From assembly GCF_001708445.1 (NCBI RefSeq), contig NZ_CP015637.1, positions 4,279,001-4,343,000 on the forward strand: a stretch of 64,000 nucleotides of DNA. Reading direction: 5' to 3'. The position numbers and the translations under genes were made by a program. Shown piece by piece: positions 1-7,742 of this stretch (the first letter of the stretch is position 1; each line of letters starts with the position of its first letter). Source of the stretch: Pseudomonas fluorescens (GTDB lineage: Bacteria; Pseudomonadota; Gammaproteobacteria; Pseudomonadales; Pseudomonadaceae). The notes beneath the pieces were generated by a model. It did not search any database, was not told the origin of the DNA, and saw only the letters and a list, made by a program, of their open reading frames with translations.

Positions 1-254
1 GCCAGGTGGACAACTACCATGCCGAGGCGGACCTGTTGATCGCCGACTACCACCTGGACGATGAGCAGAACGGTGTCGACGCCGTGGCACGCATCAACGC
101 CCGGCGCGCCAGCCCGATCCCGGCGATGATGATCACCGCCAACTACAACAACGAGCTGAAGCTACAGATCCGCGAACTGGGGCACACCTTGATGCATAAG
201 CCAGTGCGGCCGATGAAGCTCAAGACTGCCATGAGCCACCTGCTCGGCAAGTGA
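1..254 (+). CDS. Hybrid sensor histidine kinase, C-terminal receiver domain (partial)
   Basis: The gene enters from the left edge; the reading frame is open from base 3 and stops with TGA at 252-254. The 83 visible residues are the second half of a CheY-like receiver: the phosphoacceptor Asp lies in LLIADYHLDD and the conserved Lys in HKPVRP, followed by the last helix. The sequence resembles the receiver end of the complete hybrid kinase at 19055-20425 (LILADYHLDHG, NKPVKP), so the two are probably paralogues. In P. aeruginosa a hybrid kinase of the ErcS' type sits next to agmR/erbR, and the same position here suggests that identity. The kinase part is outside the window, so the assignment rests on the receiver and the neighbourhood. 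Confidence 0.8.
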   Translation, partial: QVDNYHAEADLLIADYHLDDEQNGVDAVARINARRASPIPAMMITANYNNELKLQIRELGHTLMHKPVRPMKLKTAMSHLLGK

Positions 255-285
255 ACCCCGAAACCCCATCAAATGCAGATCAACC

Positions 286-373
286 TGTGGGAGGGGGCTT
301 GCCCCCGATAGCGGTGTGTCAGTCAACTTTTATGTCACTGACCCACTGCCATCGGGGGCAAGCCCCCTCCCAC
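286..373. repeat. REP-like pair of inverted hairpins, family A
   Basis: TGTGGGAGGGGGCTTGCCCC at the left and its reverse complement at the right enclose about 40 bp. It lies between two convergent genes, a typical place for a Pseudomonas REP doublet, and may act in 3'-end formation. Similar copies are at 7637, 17414 and 37767. Confidence 0.85.
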
Positions 374-399
374 CTTTGATTGGTGTTGTGTCAGGAAAC

Positions 400-1065
400 T
401 CAGCGGCGCAGGTACGAGCCGAAATCTATATCTCCGGCACTGAGTATCGCCTGCACCCGGTTGTGCACATTCAATTTACGCAGGATCGCCGACACGTGGG
501 CCTTCACGGTGGTCTCGGCAATTTCCAGGGTGTAGGCAATCTGTTTGTTCGACTCACCCTTGGTCATGCGTTCCAGGACCAGCAACTGCTTGCGGGTCAA
601 TGCCTGCAGTAGTTCGGGGGCGAAGCCGGGGTTTTCGTTGAGGCGGCGGTGGGTACCGGTTTTCTGGGTGCGGATGATGTCCGGCGGCAGGTACACGTTG
701 CCGTTGAGAATCTGCTGGATCGCCTCGGTCATCTGCTGGCGTGGCGAGGACTTGGTGATAAAACCAACGGCACCGTAGGTGATGGCTTGCAGCACGATCT
801 GCTTGTCCTGCTCGGCCGACACGATCACCACCGGAATGGTCGGCGACTCGTTGCGCAGGTTGATCAGGCCATTGAGGCCGTGCATGCCGGGCATGTTCAG
901 GTCGAGCAGGATCAGGTCCAGGTCGTCGTGTTCCTGGGTCAGCGCCAGGGCACTGTCCAGGTCGGCGGTCTCCATCACTTCGCTGCCGGGGAAACCGTCG
1001 CTGATGACGTTATGGATCGCTTCGCGAAACAGCGGGTGATCATCGGCAATCAGGATTTTGTACAT
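400..1065 (-). CDS. agmR: LuxR/NarL-family response regulator AgmR/ErbR
   Basis: The 221-residue protein has an N-terminal receiver (acidic pair in IADDHPLF, phosphoacceptor Asp in [10 protein letters not shown], Lys in FITKSSP) and a C-terminal LuxR helix-turn-helix ([12 protein letters not shown] to [12 protein letters not shown]). In P. aeruginosa the orthologue (AgmR/ErbR) activates the pqq genes and ethanol oxidation; that role is knowledge of the family. It is the first regulator of the PQQ-dependent alcohol cluster. The CRSDCW gene ends only 24 bp upstream on the same strand, so the two may share a transcript. The phosphoacceptor, Lys and HTH residues are intact, which supports a functional regulator. 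The specific name rests on synteny. Confidence 0.88.
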   Translation of the reverse strand: MYKILIADDHPLFREAIHNVISDGFPGSEVMETADLDSALALTQEHDDLDLILLDLNMPGMHGLNGLINLRNESPTIPVVIVSAEQDKQIVLQAITYGAVGFITKSSPRQQMTEAIQQILNGNVYLPPDIIRTQKTGTHRRLNENPGFAPELLQALTRKQLLVLERMTKGESNKQIAYTLEIAETTVKAHVSAILRKLNVHNRVQAILSAGDIDFGSYLRR

Positions 1066-1089
1066 GGCCGTTCACCTTTCTTATTGTGG

Positions 1090-1629
1090 TTATTCAAATG
1101 GCTCGGGTTGCGCAACCGACACCGGCAGCTTCGCCGCTTCCCAGGCATCCAGGCCATCGCGATACCAGTACACAGAGGTATAGCCCAGGTTGGCGGCACG
1201 TTTTACCGCGTTCCAACTCAACCAGCAATCGGAGCGGCAATAGAAGACCAGCGGTCGTGTCGGGTCGCCGCCGCTGTAGGTGTACAGGTGGCGCACGAAG
1301 TAGCTTTGCCATTCCGGCGTGAGGTCGCCATCGCCGGTATTGGCCAGCCAGTGGCTGCCGGGCAGGTTGGCGTGAGGCTGGTCTTCGATGAAGCGACCTT
1401 GCAGCCATTGACGGCGATACACGTCGATCAGAACCGGTGCCGGGGTCTGCGCCAGCAGGGCTTGCAGGGCCGGGGTGTCGATGATCGTGGCGCCCGGCAA
1501 GTGATCGGGCGTGGGGCTGCGGTACAGGCTGATGCGGTAGCCGTCGGCGGAAAACAGTGGGGTGTCGGCATGCGCGTAAGCGATGAACAGACACAGCAGT
1601 GCCAACAGAGGCAGTCGGGCAGGCAGCAT
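1090..1629 (-). CDS. PQQ-dependent catabolism-associated rhodanese-like protein with C-x3-C-W motif
   Basis: The product has 179 residues with a signal peptide (hydrophobic LLALLCLFIAYAHA, cleavage near Ala21), so it should be periplasmic. Near residues 131-136 lies CRSDCW, the cysteine pair followed by Trp that defines a family found only beside PQQ-dependent alcohol dehydrogenases; the fold around it is rhodanese-like (FYCRSDCWLSWNAVKRAANLG). The cysteines could form a redox pair or carry a persulfide; the biochemical role is not known to me. A candidate activator box lies about 80 bp upstream of its start (1710-1725), which suggests an own promoter. The neighbours are agmR and the ABC permease gene. 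Confidence 0.85.
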   Translation of the reverse strand: MLPARLPLLALLCLFIAYAHADTPLFSADGYRISLYRSPTPDHLPGATIIDTPALQALLAQTPAPVLIDVYRRQWLQGRFIEDQPHANLPGSHWLANTGDGDLTPEWQSYFVRHLYTYSGGDPTRPLVFYCRSDCWLSWNAVKRAANLGYTSVYWYRDGLDAWEAAKLPVSVAQPEPFE

Positions 1630-1709
1630 GGCGGGGCAATCCTTATCGTTATGCGGCCATTACACGTGAGTCCCGAGCCCTTGGGAATGCGACGATAGAC
1701 AGGAAAACC

Positions 1710-1725
1710 AGTACTAAAGTAGTAG
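1710..1725. promoter_or_regulatory. Candidate ped-cluster activator box 1
   Basis: The sequence AGTACTAAAGTAGTAG lies 81 bp upstream of the CRSDCW gene. It differs at only two positions from the box at 5519-5534 and contains the palindrome TACTAAAGTA. Related sites are at 10645 and 13850. A LuxR-type regulator of the cluster (AgmR or PedR2) is the likely binder; this is inference from repetition upstream of functionally linked genes. Confidence 0.5.
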
Positions 1726-1737
1726 TTTTTGCCAGCC

Positions 1738-2529
1738 TCAGCCCTTTTTGCGCAACGCCGCATGCTGAGGGTTGAAGGTCAGTACCGCCAACACCGCGAA
1801 CAGCACGGTCAAGCCCAGGCACACCGCCAGGGCCAGGCCGGCGAAGCGTTCATACAGGGCAAAGCGCACCAGCTCCACGGCGTGGGTAAACGGGTTGATC
1901 GCGCACAACCAGTACAGCCATTCACTGGAGTCGCGCATCTTCCACAGCGGGTACAGCGCCGATGACAGGAAAAACAGCGGGAAGATCACGAAATTCATCA
2001 CCCCGGCAAAGTTTTCCAACTGACGAATGGCATTCGACAGCAGCAGGCCCAGGGCACTCAGCATCAAGGCCACCAGCAGCAAGGCGGGCAGGGCGATCAG
2101 CAGCCCCATGGCCGGCGGTTGCACACCGTATACCCAGGCAATCGCCAGGAACCCGTACACCTGCAACAGCGAAATCAACGCAGTGGCGAGCAGCTTGCTG
2201 CACAGCAAAAATGTGCGCGGCAGCGGGCTGGTCAGCAGCACGCGCATGCTGCCCATCTCGCGGTCGTAGACCATCGACAACGAACCCTGCATGCCGTTGA
2301 ACAGCAGGATCATGCAGGCCAGCCCCGGGATGATGTAGACCTCGTAGGGGATGTAAGTGTCGTAGGGTTCGATCACCGAAATGCCCAGCGCAGCGCGGAA
2401 CCCGGCGGCAAACACCAGCAGCCACAACAGCGGGCGCACCAGGGCGCTGAGAAACCGGGTGCGCTGCAACACAAAGCGCAGCCACTCGCGCAGCACGATG
2501 CCGCGCAAGCATTGCCAGTAAGCGTTCAT
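1738..2529 (-). CDS. pedC: ABC-2 type transporter permease, PQQ alcohol system (PedC-like)
   Basis: The 263-residue membrane protein has about six hydrophobic segments in the ABC-2 permease arrangement, with the family stretch PGLACMILLFNGMQGSLSMVYDREMGSMRVLLTSPLPR between the second and third segments seen in fragments. It pairs with the ATPase gene upstream, overlapping it by 4 bp, and belongs to the ABC set that accompanies PQQ-dependent alcohol dehydrogenases in pseudomonads. ABC-2 permeases are usually exporters, yet this operon also has a periplasmic binding protein, so direction and substrate are open. Candidate cargo would be an alcohol-oxidation product or a cofactor, which is inference. 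Confidence 0.87.
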   Translation of the reverse strand: MNAYWQCLRGIVLREWLRFVLQRTRFLSALVRPLLWLLVFAAGFRAALGISVIEPYDTYIPYEVYIIPGLACMILLFNGMQGSLSMVYDREMGSMRVLLTSPLPRTFLLCSKLLATALISLLQVYGFLAIAWVYGVQPPAMGLLIALPALLLVALMLSALGLLLSNAIRQLENFAGVMNFVIFPLFFLSSALYPLWKMRDSSEWLYWLCAINPFTHAVELVRFALYERFAGLALAVCLGLTVLFAVLAVLTFNPQHAALRKKG

Positions 2530-3266
2530 GCCACGGCTCCTGTGGGGGCGGGGCGGGTCAGGCGCGCGAACACGCTGCCCAGGTCGCCGCCCTGGGCCTG
2601 GATCAACGCATCGACTTGCCCGCTGGCCACCAAGCGGCCCTGGTGCAGAATCATCAGCGCATCGTCGGGCTGCACTTCATCGAGCAGGTGGGTGGTCCAC
2701 AGCACGCTGATGCCTTGCTCCAGGCACAGCCTGCGCACGTGCTGGTTCAGGGCCAGGCGGCTGGCGGGGTCGAGGCCGACACTGGCTTCATCCAACAGCA
2801 GCAAGCGGGGTTCGTGCAGCAACGCCCGGGCGATTTCGACGCGGCGCCGGTGACCGCCGTTGAGTTCGCGGACTTTTTCGCGGCGCCGTTCCGTCAGGGC
2901 CTGGCGCGCCAGCTCGGCGGCAACGCGCAGGTCGGTCTGGCGCCGCGATAAGCCGTGCAGCGCGGCGTGGTAGCGCAGGTTCTGCTCCACGCTCAAATCC
3001 AGGTCCAAGGTGCTTTGCTGGAACACCACCCCCAGTTGCGTGAGTGCTGCGCGTGGCGCATCGCGCAGGGAGTGGCCGCCCACGCGGATATCGCCGCTTT
3101 GCAAGTCGTACAACCGCGTGAGCAGCGCGATTAGGGTGGATTTGCCCGCGCCATTGGGCCCCAGCAACGCGGCAAACCCTCCGGGCGCCAGGCTGAAACT
3201 CACCTCGTGCAGGGCCTGGCGTGCGCCATAGGCGAAGCTCAGGTCGCGCACCTCCAGGGCGTTCAT
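2526..3266 (-). CDS. pedB: ABC transporter ATP-binding protein, PQQ alcohol system (PedB-like)
   Basis: The protein of 246 residues has Walker A GPNGAGKST, the Q-loop (VVFQQSTLD), a signature region with ELNGGHRRR and Walker B LLLLDEASVGLDP. The signature has NGG where LSGG is usual, so it is slightly atypical. The start chosen is the ATG at 3264-3266, which overlaps the stop codon of the beta-propeller gene as ATGA; a further upstream start is possible but would enlarge that overlap. With the permease at 1738 it forms one transporter. The arrangement is that of the ABC set next to agmR in P. putida. Confidence 0.9.
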   Translation of the reverse strand: MNALEVRDLSFAYGARQALHEVSFSLAPGGFAALLGPNGAGKSTLIALLTRLYDLQSGDIRVGGHSLRDAPRAALTQLGVVFQQSTLDLDLSVEQNLRYHAALHGLSRRQTDLRVAAELARQALTERRREKVRELNGGHRRRVEIARALLHEPRLLLLDEASVGLDPASRLALNQHVRRLCLEQGISVLWTTHLLDEVQPDDALMILHQGRLVASGQVDALIQAQGGDLGSVFARLTRPAPTGAVA

Positions 3267-4222
3267 GGCGTCACCACCACGCCCCACGGATAACGTCCGA
3301 CCTTGACCGATTTGATCACCTTGAGGCTGTCCACATCGATCACCGATACATCGCCGCTCACGCCATTGGTGGCCAGCAACTGTTTTTCATCCGGGGTGAA
3401 TGCCATCTGCCAGACGCGGCGGCCCACCAGCAGGTAGTCGAGGATTTCGAAGGTCTTGGCATCGATCACCGCCACATGGTTGGCCGGGCCGAGGGCGACA
3501 AAGCCGTACTTGCCGTCGGCGCTGAGCTTGATCCCGACCGGCTGCACCTTGTCCGGGTGCACGCCCTTGATCTTGAAGGTCAGGGTCTTGAGGATCGTGC
3601 GGCTGGCCACGTCGAGGATGGTCACGGTGCCGCCGATTTCCGCCGAAGCCCACAACTGCGAGCCATCGTGGTTGAACTCGACGAAGCGCGGGCGCTGGTC
3701 CACCAGGGTGCTGTCGGCCAGGGTCTGGGTACTGGTGTCGATCCAATGCAGCATGTTCGTGGTTTCGCTGGTGTTCACCGCCCACTTGCCGTCCGGGCTC
3801 ACGGCCATGCCTTCAGGTTCCACGCCGACGTTGATCTGGCCGAGCACCTTGGAGGTCTCGGTGTCGATCACCGTCACCAGCGCATCGTCTTCGTTGGACA
3901 CGTACAACCAGCGGTTATTGGGGTGCAAGGCGAACTGCTCGGGGTCTTTGCCGGAGGGCAGTTCCTTGATGATCTTGCGCGTCGCCACGTCCATCACCTG
4001 TACCCGGTCCGAGTCGCTGGCGCAGATGTACAGCAACGTGTTGTCGTGGGACAGCAACAAGCCCCTTGGGCGCTGGCCGACCTTGAGGGTGTCGGTGACT
4101 TGCAGGGTCTGCATGTCGATCAGGCTCAGGCTGTTGTCTTTCTCGTTGGAGACCCAGGCGGTGCTGGCCATGGCGTGCCCGGCGGCAAGCAGCAGGGCGC
4201 ATGAGAGCAGGGTGCGGCGCAT
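3263..4222 (-). CDS. PQQ-dependent catabolism-associated YVTN beta-propeller protein
   Basis: The 319-residue protein begins with a signal peptide (LLSCALLLAAGHAMA) and consists of about seven beta-propeller repeats of the YVTN type, visible as LSLIDMQTLQV, VQVMDVATRKI, VTVIDTETSKV, VTILDVASRTI, VAVIDAKTFEI and VSVIDVDSLKV with regular spacing of roughly 40 residues. It is therefore a secreted propeller. The family occurs with PQQ-alcohol dehydrogenases and their ABC genes; its function is not established. It is translationally coupled to the ATPase gene and lies 34 bp downstream of the binding-protein gene, so it belongs to the same operon. Confidence 0.87.
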   Translation of the reverse strand: MRRTLLSCALLLAAGHAMASTAWVSNEKDNSLSLIDMQTLQVTDTLKVGQRPRGLLLSHDNTLLYICASDSDRVQVMDVATRKIIKELPSGKDPEQFALHPNNRWLYVSNEDDALVTVIDTETSKVLGQINVGVEPEGMAVSPDGKWAVNTSETTNMLHWIDTSTQTLADSTLVDQRPRFVEFNHDGSQLWASAEIGGTVTILDVASRTILKTLTFKIKGVHPDKVQPVGIKLSADGKYGFVALGPANHVAVIDAKTFEILDYLLVGRRVWQMAFTPDEKQLLATNGVSGDVSVIDVDSLKVIKSVKVGRYPWGVVVTP

Positions 4223-4256
4223 GGCGGATTCCTTATTATTGTGAGTAGGGGAGCGA

Positions 4257-5441
4257 TCAGGGGAAGCGGCAGGTCACCTCGGGCTTGTCGTAGCCCAGGC
4301 TGTCCATTTCGTTGAAGGGGTGCAGGAAACCGTCCTGGGGCGAGGTGCTGACCAGGGCGCGGGGCTGCACGATCGGGATCGGTTGGCGCAACTCGCCGTT
4401 CCACGGGCGGTAGCTGAGCTTGCGGCCCTTGAAACCGTCCAGTGGCAATTGTTCGCTGATCTCCAGTTGGCGGATGGCCATGGGCTCGACCTGGCGCAAC
4501 TTGTTGACCGCACTGGCGACGCTGCGCACGGCCATCCAGGCGGCGAAGTCGCGGTCGTTCATCCAGCGCCCGGCCAGGGCCTCGAAGCGTTTTTGCAATT
4601 GCGCGGCGCCGTAGGTCTCGACGGTTTTGTGCCAGCCGGTGGGCGTCAGGCCCTGAGTGCCGGCGACGGGGCGCGGGTACCAGGTCTGGTAGGGCACGTA
4701 CTCGCCGAAGTCGCCGCGCTCATCGGCCACCAGTACCACGTCGTATTCGGCGGTCTGGGTGAACAGCGGCATATCCGCCTGGGCACTGCGGCGTTGGTCG
4801 TTATCGAAACGCCAGGCTTTTTCCGCCACCAGCTGCACGCCGAAACGCTTGGCAGCGCGGCGCAGGGCGGCGGCGTAGGCTTGGTCATCCTCGGTGGGGC
4901 CGACGATCAGCAGCGCCTTTTGCCATTTGCGCACCACCATGTACTGCGCCAGGGCATCGGCGAGCATGGCCCGGCTCGGCAGGGTGTGCAGCACGTTACC
5001 CAGGCAGTCGGTGCTGCGCAGGCTGTCATCCGGGCTGCCTGCGTTGAATAGCAGGCTGTCGGGCAGTGCCGCGCTGAGTTGGCGCAGGCTGGCGGCGGGG
5101 GCGTTGACCACGAACAGGCGCAGGCCCTGGGCGTGCTGGGCCTGGGCGGCGGCGAGCAGGGCCTCGGGGGTGTCCACCGTAGCGCTGGTCAGGCTGTAGC
5201 GCTGGTTGAGAAAGGCGCCGGTGCTGTTGCTGTCGATGATCGCCAGCTCGGCGCCGCGTTGCCCGGCATCGCTCGGCTCGGGGATCACATTCGACAGCAG
5301 CGGCCCCGGATCCGGCCGGTAGCCCAGGTAGCCGATCTGTACCGCCAGCGGCGCCTCGGCGGCCTGGCTGGCGCTGGCCACCCCGGCGGCGCAAGCGATC
5401 GCCAGCAGGTACAGCACGGCGTAGGGGGCGAGCTGGCGCAT
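4257..5441 (-). CDS. pedA: ABC transporter periplasmic substrate-binding protein, PQQ alcohol system
   Basis: The product is 394 residues with a signal peptide (YAVLYLLAIACAAGVASASQAA) and a type I periplasmic binding fold like that of branched-chain amino acid receptors (AVQIGYLG, LRLFVVNAPAASLRQL, KALLIVGPTEDDQAYAAALRRA). The start ATG at 5439-5441 has GGAG six bases before it; ATGs 12 and 30 bases further upstream are less well placed. It heads the operon that runs through the propeller, ATPase and permease genes. A regulatory box lies 78 bp upstream. The family accompanies PQQ-dependent alcohol dehydrogenases; the ligand is unknown. The symbol is a tentative transfer from the P. putida cluster. 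Confidence 0.83.
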   Translation of the reverse strand: MRQLAPYAVLYLLAIACAAGVASASQAAEAPLAVQIGYLGYRPDPGPLLSNVIPEPSDAGQRGAELAIIDSNSTGAFLNQRYSLTSATVDTPEALLAAAQAQHAQGLRLFVVNAPAASLRQLSAALPDSLLFNAGSPDDSLRSTDCLGNVLHTLPSRAMLADALAQYMVVRKWQKALLIVGPTEDDQAYAAALRRAAKRFGVQLVAEKAWRFDNDQRRSAQADMPLFTQTAEYDVVLVADERGDFGEYVPYQTWYPRPVAGTQGLTPTGWHKTVETYGAAQLQKRFEALAGRWMNDRDFAAWMAVRSVASAVNKLRQVEPMAIRQLEISEQLPLDGFKGRKLSYRPWNGELRQPIPIVQPRALVSTSPQDGFLHPFNEMDSLGYDKPEVTCRFP

Positions 5442-5518
5442 AAGGCACTCCATGACAGGTAGCGCCAGCATAGGAATCCTTGGGGGCGCTGCAAATATGC
5501 AGAAAGTACCGCTGGGGC

Positions 5519-5534
5519 AGTACCAAGGTAGTAG
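5519..5534. promoter_or_regulatory. Candidate ped-cluster activator box 2
   Basis: AGTACCAAGGTAGTAG, with the palindromic core TACCAAGGTA, lies between the divergent ABC operon (start 5441) and the pedS2 unit (start 5602). It matches the box at 1710-1725 at 14 of 16 positions and the one at 10645-10660 at 12 of 16. The location lets it serve either transcript. Confidence 0.5.
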
Positions 5535-5601
5535 CCCCGCGCGCGTGGCGCGGTCTTAGCATGGGGCATCCGCGTCGCGCTCACTCGGGAGATGAACGCT
5601 C

Positions 5602-5718
5602 ATGCACATCCTCAAGGTCCTGCTCCTACCGTTCCTGCTGATCGTCAGCCTGATCGGCGTCGACAAGCTGCACGCACCACGCCCGGCGTCGAGCGTGCCC
5701 GCCAGCGTGGCGCGCTAG
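5602..5718 (+). CDS. 38-residue single-span membrane peptide preceding the sensor kinase
   Basis: The reading frame starts with ATG at 5602, ten bases after GGGAG, and ends with TAG at 5716-5718, two bases before the ATG of the sensor kinase. The peptide starts MHILKVLLLPFLLIVSLIG, a hydrophobic membrane span or signal anchor, then has a short Ala/Pro/Ser-rich tail that ends VPASVAR. The frame differs from that of the kinase gene. The close spacing suggests translational coupling, which would also explain why the kinase start has no strong ribosome-binding site of its own. I do not recognise a family. It could be a leader peptide or a small partner of the kinase. Confidence 0.6.
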   Translation: MHILKVLLLPFLLIVSLIGVDKLHAPRPASSVPASVAR

Positions 5719-5720
5719 GC

Positions 5721-6983
5721 ATGTCGGCGCTGTGGCGCATCAACCTGTGGGTGTGCGGCTTTTTCGCCCTGGTCACCTGCGCCTGCACTGGCCTGTTGAT
5801 GCACCAGGCCTTGGCGGATGTGGAGCGCGAGCTGCAATCGGCCGAAGCGGTGGTGCACTACCTCAGCGAAACCGCCGAGCGCGACCCCGCCAGCCTGCAG
5901 CCACACCTCACCGCCAGCCTGCGTCATGTGCGCGTGCATTGGCTGGGGCCTGGCGAAACCTTGCAGGCACCGGCGGCAGACGGCCTGGATGCCTGGCTCG
6001 GCCGCCTGCTGTTTGCCCAGGCGCGGCGCAGTCCCCAGGTACTGGACTTGCCGGACGGCCGGCGCGTGTCGATCGCGGTCGACCCACGGGATGAAATCGA
6101 CGAAGTCTGGGACTCTCTGCAACAACTGTTGGGCCTGTGCGCGTTGGCGCTGGCCTTGAGCCTGTTGACCATCCGTTGGGCGGTGCGCCGTGGCATGGGC
6201 GTGCTCGATGAGTTGCTGCGGGCCCTGCAGCAGGTGTGCGCCGGCCAGCTCAATGTCCGTCTGCACAGCGCGGGGTCGCCGGAAGCGCGGCAACTGGCGC
6301 TGCATTTCAACCGCATGACCCACGCCCTGGAGCAGGCGCGCACCGACAACACCCAACTGACCCAGACCCTGATGGCGGTGCAGGAGCAGGAGCGCAATCA
6401 CCTGGCCCAGACCCTGCACGATGACCTGGGCCAATACCTGGCCGGCATTCGCGCCCAGGCCTGCCTGTTACGCCTGGTCACCGACCAGCCACCATTGCTG
6501 GCGCGCACGGTGGCGCAACTGGAAGATCACTGCGACCACTTGCAGCAAGGTTTCCGCGCGCTGGTCCACGACCTGTACCCGGTGGCCCTGCAACACCTGC
6601 CGATGGCCGAGGCTTTTTCGATGCTGGTCACGCAGTGGCAGGCCAGCCATGGCATCGATTGCCGGCTACGGGTCAGCACCGATTTGCCGGCATTGTCCGG
6701 AGCGAGCAAGACCCACCTCTACCGCCTGCTCCAGGAGGCCCTGACCAATGTCGTGCGGCATGCCGACGCCAGCCATGTCTGCGTGCGCCTGCACCATCGC
6801 GGTTCGCGCCTGCGCCTGTGGGTGCGCGACAACGGGCGCGGTGCATACACGCCGCAGCGCCCGGGTGTCGGCCTGTATTCGATGGCCGAACGCGCGCGCT
6901 GCCTGGGCGGCGAACTGAAAATCCTCAGCCATCCCGGCGCCGGTTGGGCGCTGGCGTTGAACATGCCATTGGAGGCTTCATGA
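5721..6983 (+). CDS. pedS2: Sensor histidine kinase PedS2/ExaD type
   Basis: The 420-residue kinase has a membrane span at 11-28, a periplasmic loop to about residue 133, a second span at 134-152, a HAMP-like linker, a HisKA_3 dimerisation domain with the phosphoacceptor His233 in QTLHDDLGQ, and a HATPase domain with N box (LLQEALTNVVRHA) and G boxes (DNGRG, GVGLYSMAERA). Just before the second span lies an acidic cluster (Asp121, Asp124, Glu125, Asp127, Glu128, Asp131) that could bind a metal. In P. putida the PedS2/PedR2 pair controls the switch between calcium and lanthanide alcohol dehydrogenases. Stop overlaps the start of pedR2 (ATGA). The longer frame that begins at 5592 is rejected because the proposed start fits the first membrane span. 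Confidence 0.87.
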   Translation: MSALWRINLWVCGFFALVTCACTGLLMHQALADVERELQSAEAVVHYLSETAERDPASLQPHLTASLRHVRVHWLGPGETLQAPAADGLDAWLGRLLFAQARRSPQVLDLPDGRRVSIAVDPRDEIDEVWDSLQQLLGLCALALALSLLTIRWAVRRGMGVLDELLRALQQVCAGQLNVRLHSAGSPEARQLALHFNRMTHALEQARTDNTQLTQTLMAVQEQERNHLAQTLHDDLGQYLAGIRAQACLLRLVTDQPPLLARTVAQLEDHCDHLQQGFRALVHDLYPVALQHLPMAEAFSMLVTQWQASHGIDCRLRVSTDLPALSGASKTHLYRLLQEALTNVVRHADASHVCVRLHHRGSRLRLWVRDNGRGAYTPQRPGVGLYSMAERARCLGGELKILSHPGAGWALALNMPLEAS

Positions 6984-7606
6984 ATATTCTGTTGGTGGAT
7001 GACCACGCGGTGGTGCGCCAGGGCTATGCCAGCCTGTTGCGGGCGCTGCTGCCGGCCATTGAGGTGCGCGAGGCGGCCAGTGGTGAAGAAGCCCTCAGCC
7101 GCGTGCAGGAAGCGGTGCCGAACCTGGTGATCATGGATTTCGGCCTGCCCGGTATCAGTGGTCTGGAAACCACGCGCCGCCTGCGCCAGCGCCTGCCGCA
7201 GTTGCGCGTGCTGTTCTTCAGCATGCACGACGAATTACCACTGGTGCGCCAGGCCCTGGAGGCGGGTGCCTCAGGCTACCTGACCAAAAGCTCGGCGCCC
7301 GAGGTGTTGATCGAAGCGGTGCGGCGCATCCTCGACGGCCACGCCTATATCGAACAGGCCCTGGCCACCGAGCTGGCCTACACCCCCAGCGATCAACGCC
7401 TGCAGGGCATGACCCCGCGCGAGCTGGAGATTTTCCTGATGCTGGCCAAGGGCACGCCTACCCGGGCGATTGCCGACCAGCTGAATATCAGCAGCAAGAC
7501 CGTGTCCAACCACCTGACCTTGCTCAAGAGCAAGTTGCAGGTCAGTTCCCATGCCGAACTGGTGCATCTGGGGATCGACATGGGCGTGGTGCGCGTAGCG
7601 GGCTGA
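6980..7606 (+). CDS. pedR2: LuxR-family response regulator PedR2/ExaE type
   Basis: The 208-residue regulator has a receiver domain (acidic pair DDH at 7-9, phosphoacceptor Asp53 in LVIMDFGLPG, Lys in YLTKSSAPE) and a LuxR-type DNA-binding domain at about 145-205 (MTPRELEIFLMLAKG, SSKTVSNHLTLLKSKL). It overlaps the kinase gene by four bases and must be its partner. In P. putida PedR2 activates pedE and represses pedH when lanthanides are absent; that regulatory logic fits the operator-like palindromes found upstream of both genes in this window (10595 and 13926). The name is given from gene order and pairing. Confidence 0.87.
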   Translation: MNILLVDDHAVVRQGYASLLRALLPAIEVREAASGEEALSRVQEAVPNLVIMDFGLPGISGLETTRRLRQRLPQLRVLFFSMHDELPLVRQALEAGASGYLTKSSAPEVLIEAVRRILDGHAYIEQALATELAYTPSDQRLQGMTPRELEIFLMLAKGTPTRAIADQLNISSKTVSNHLTLLKSKLQVSSHAELVHLGIDMGVVRVAG

Positions 7607-7636
7607 CAGTTTTCTCTCTGTTTTACACCCTTCAAA

Positions 7637-7725
7637 TGTGGGAGGGGGCTTGCCCCCGATATCGGTGCTTCAGTCACTCAGGCATTGACTGATCCACCGC
7701 CATCGGGGGCAAGCCCCCTCCCACA
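7637..7725. repeat. REP-like hairpin doublet, family A
   Basis: TGTGGGAGGGGGCTTGCCCC and its inverted copy flank a 45-bp centre between the convergent pedR2 and pentapeptide genes. It probably ends both transcripts or is neutral. Confidence 0.85.
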
Positions 7726-7742
7726 TTTTGAATCGTGGTGGT

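Noticed and set aside
5592..5720. N-terminal extension of the PedS2 kinase (43 residues before MSALWRINLW)
   Set aside because: It is hydrophilic and Pro/Arg-rich, overlaps the 38-residue frame, and would put a long charged stretch before the first membrane span; ATG at 5721 fits better.
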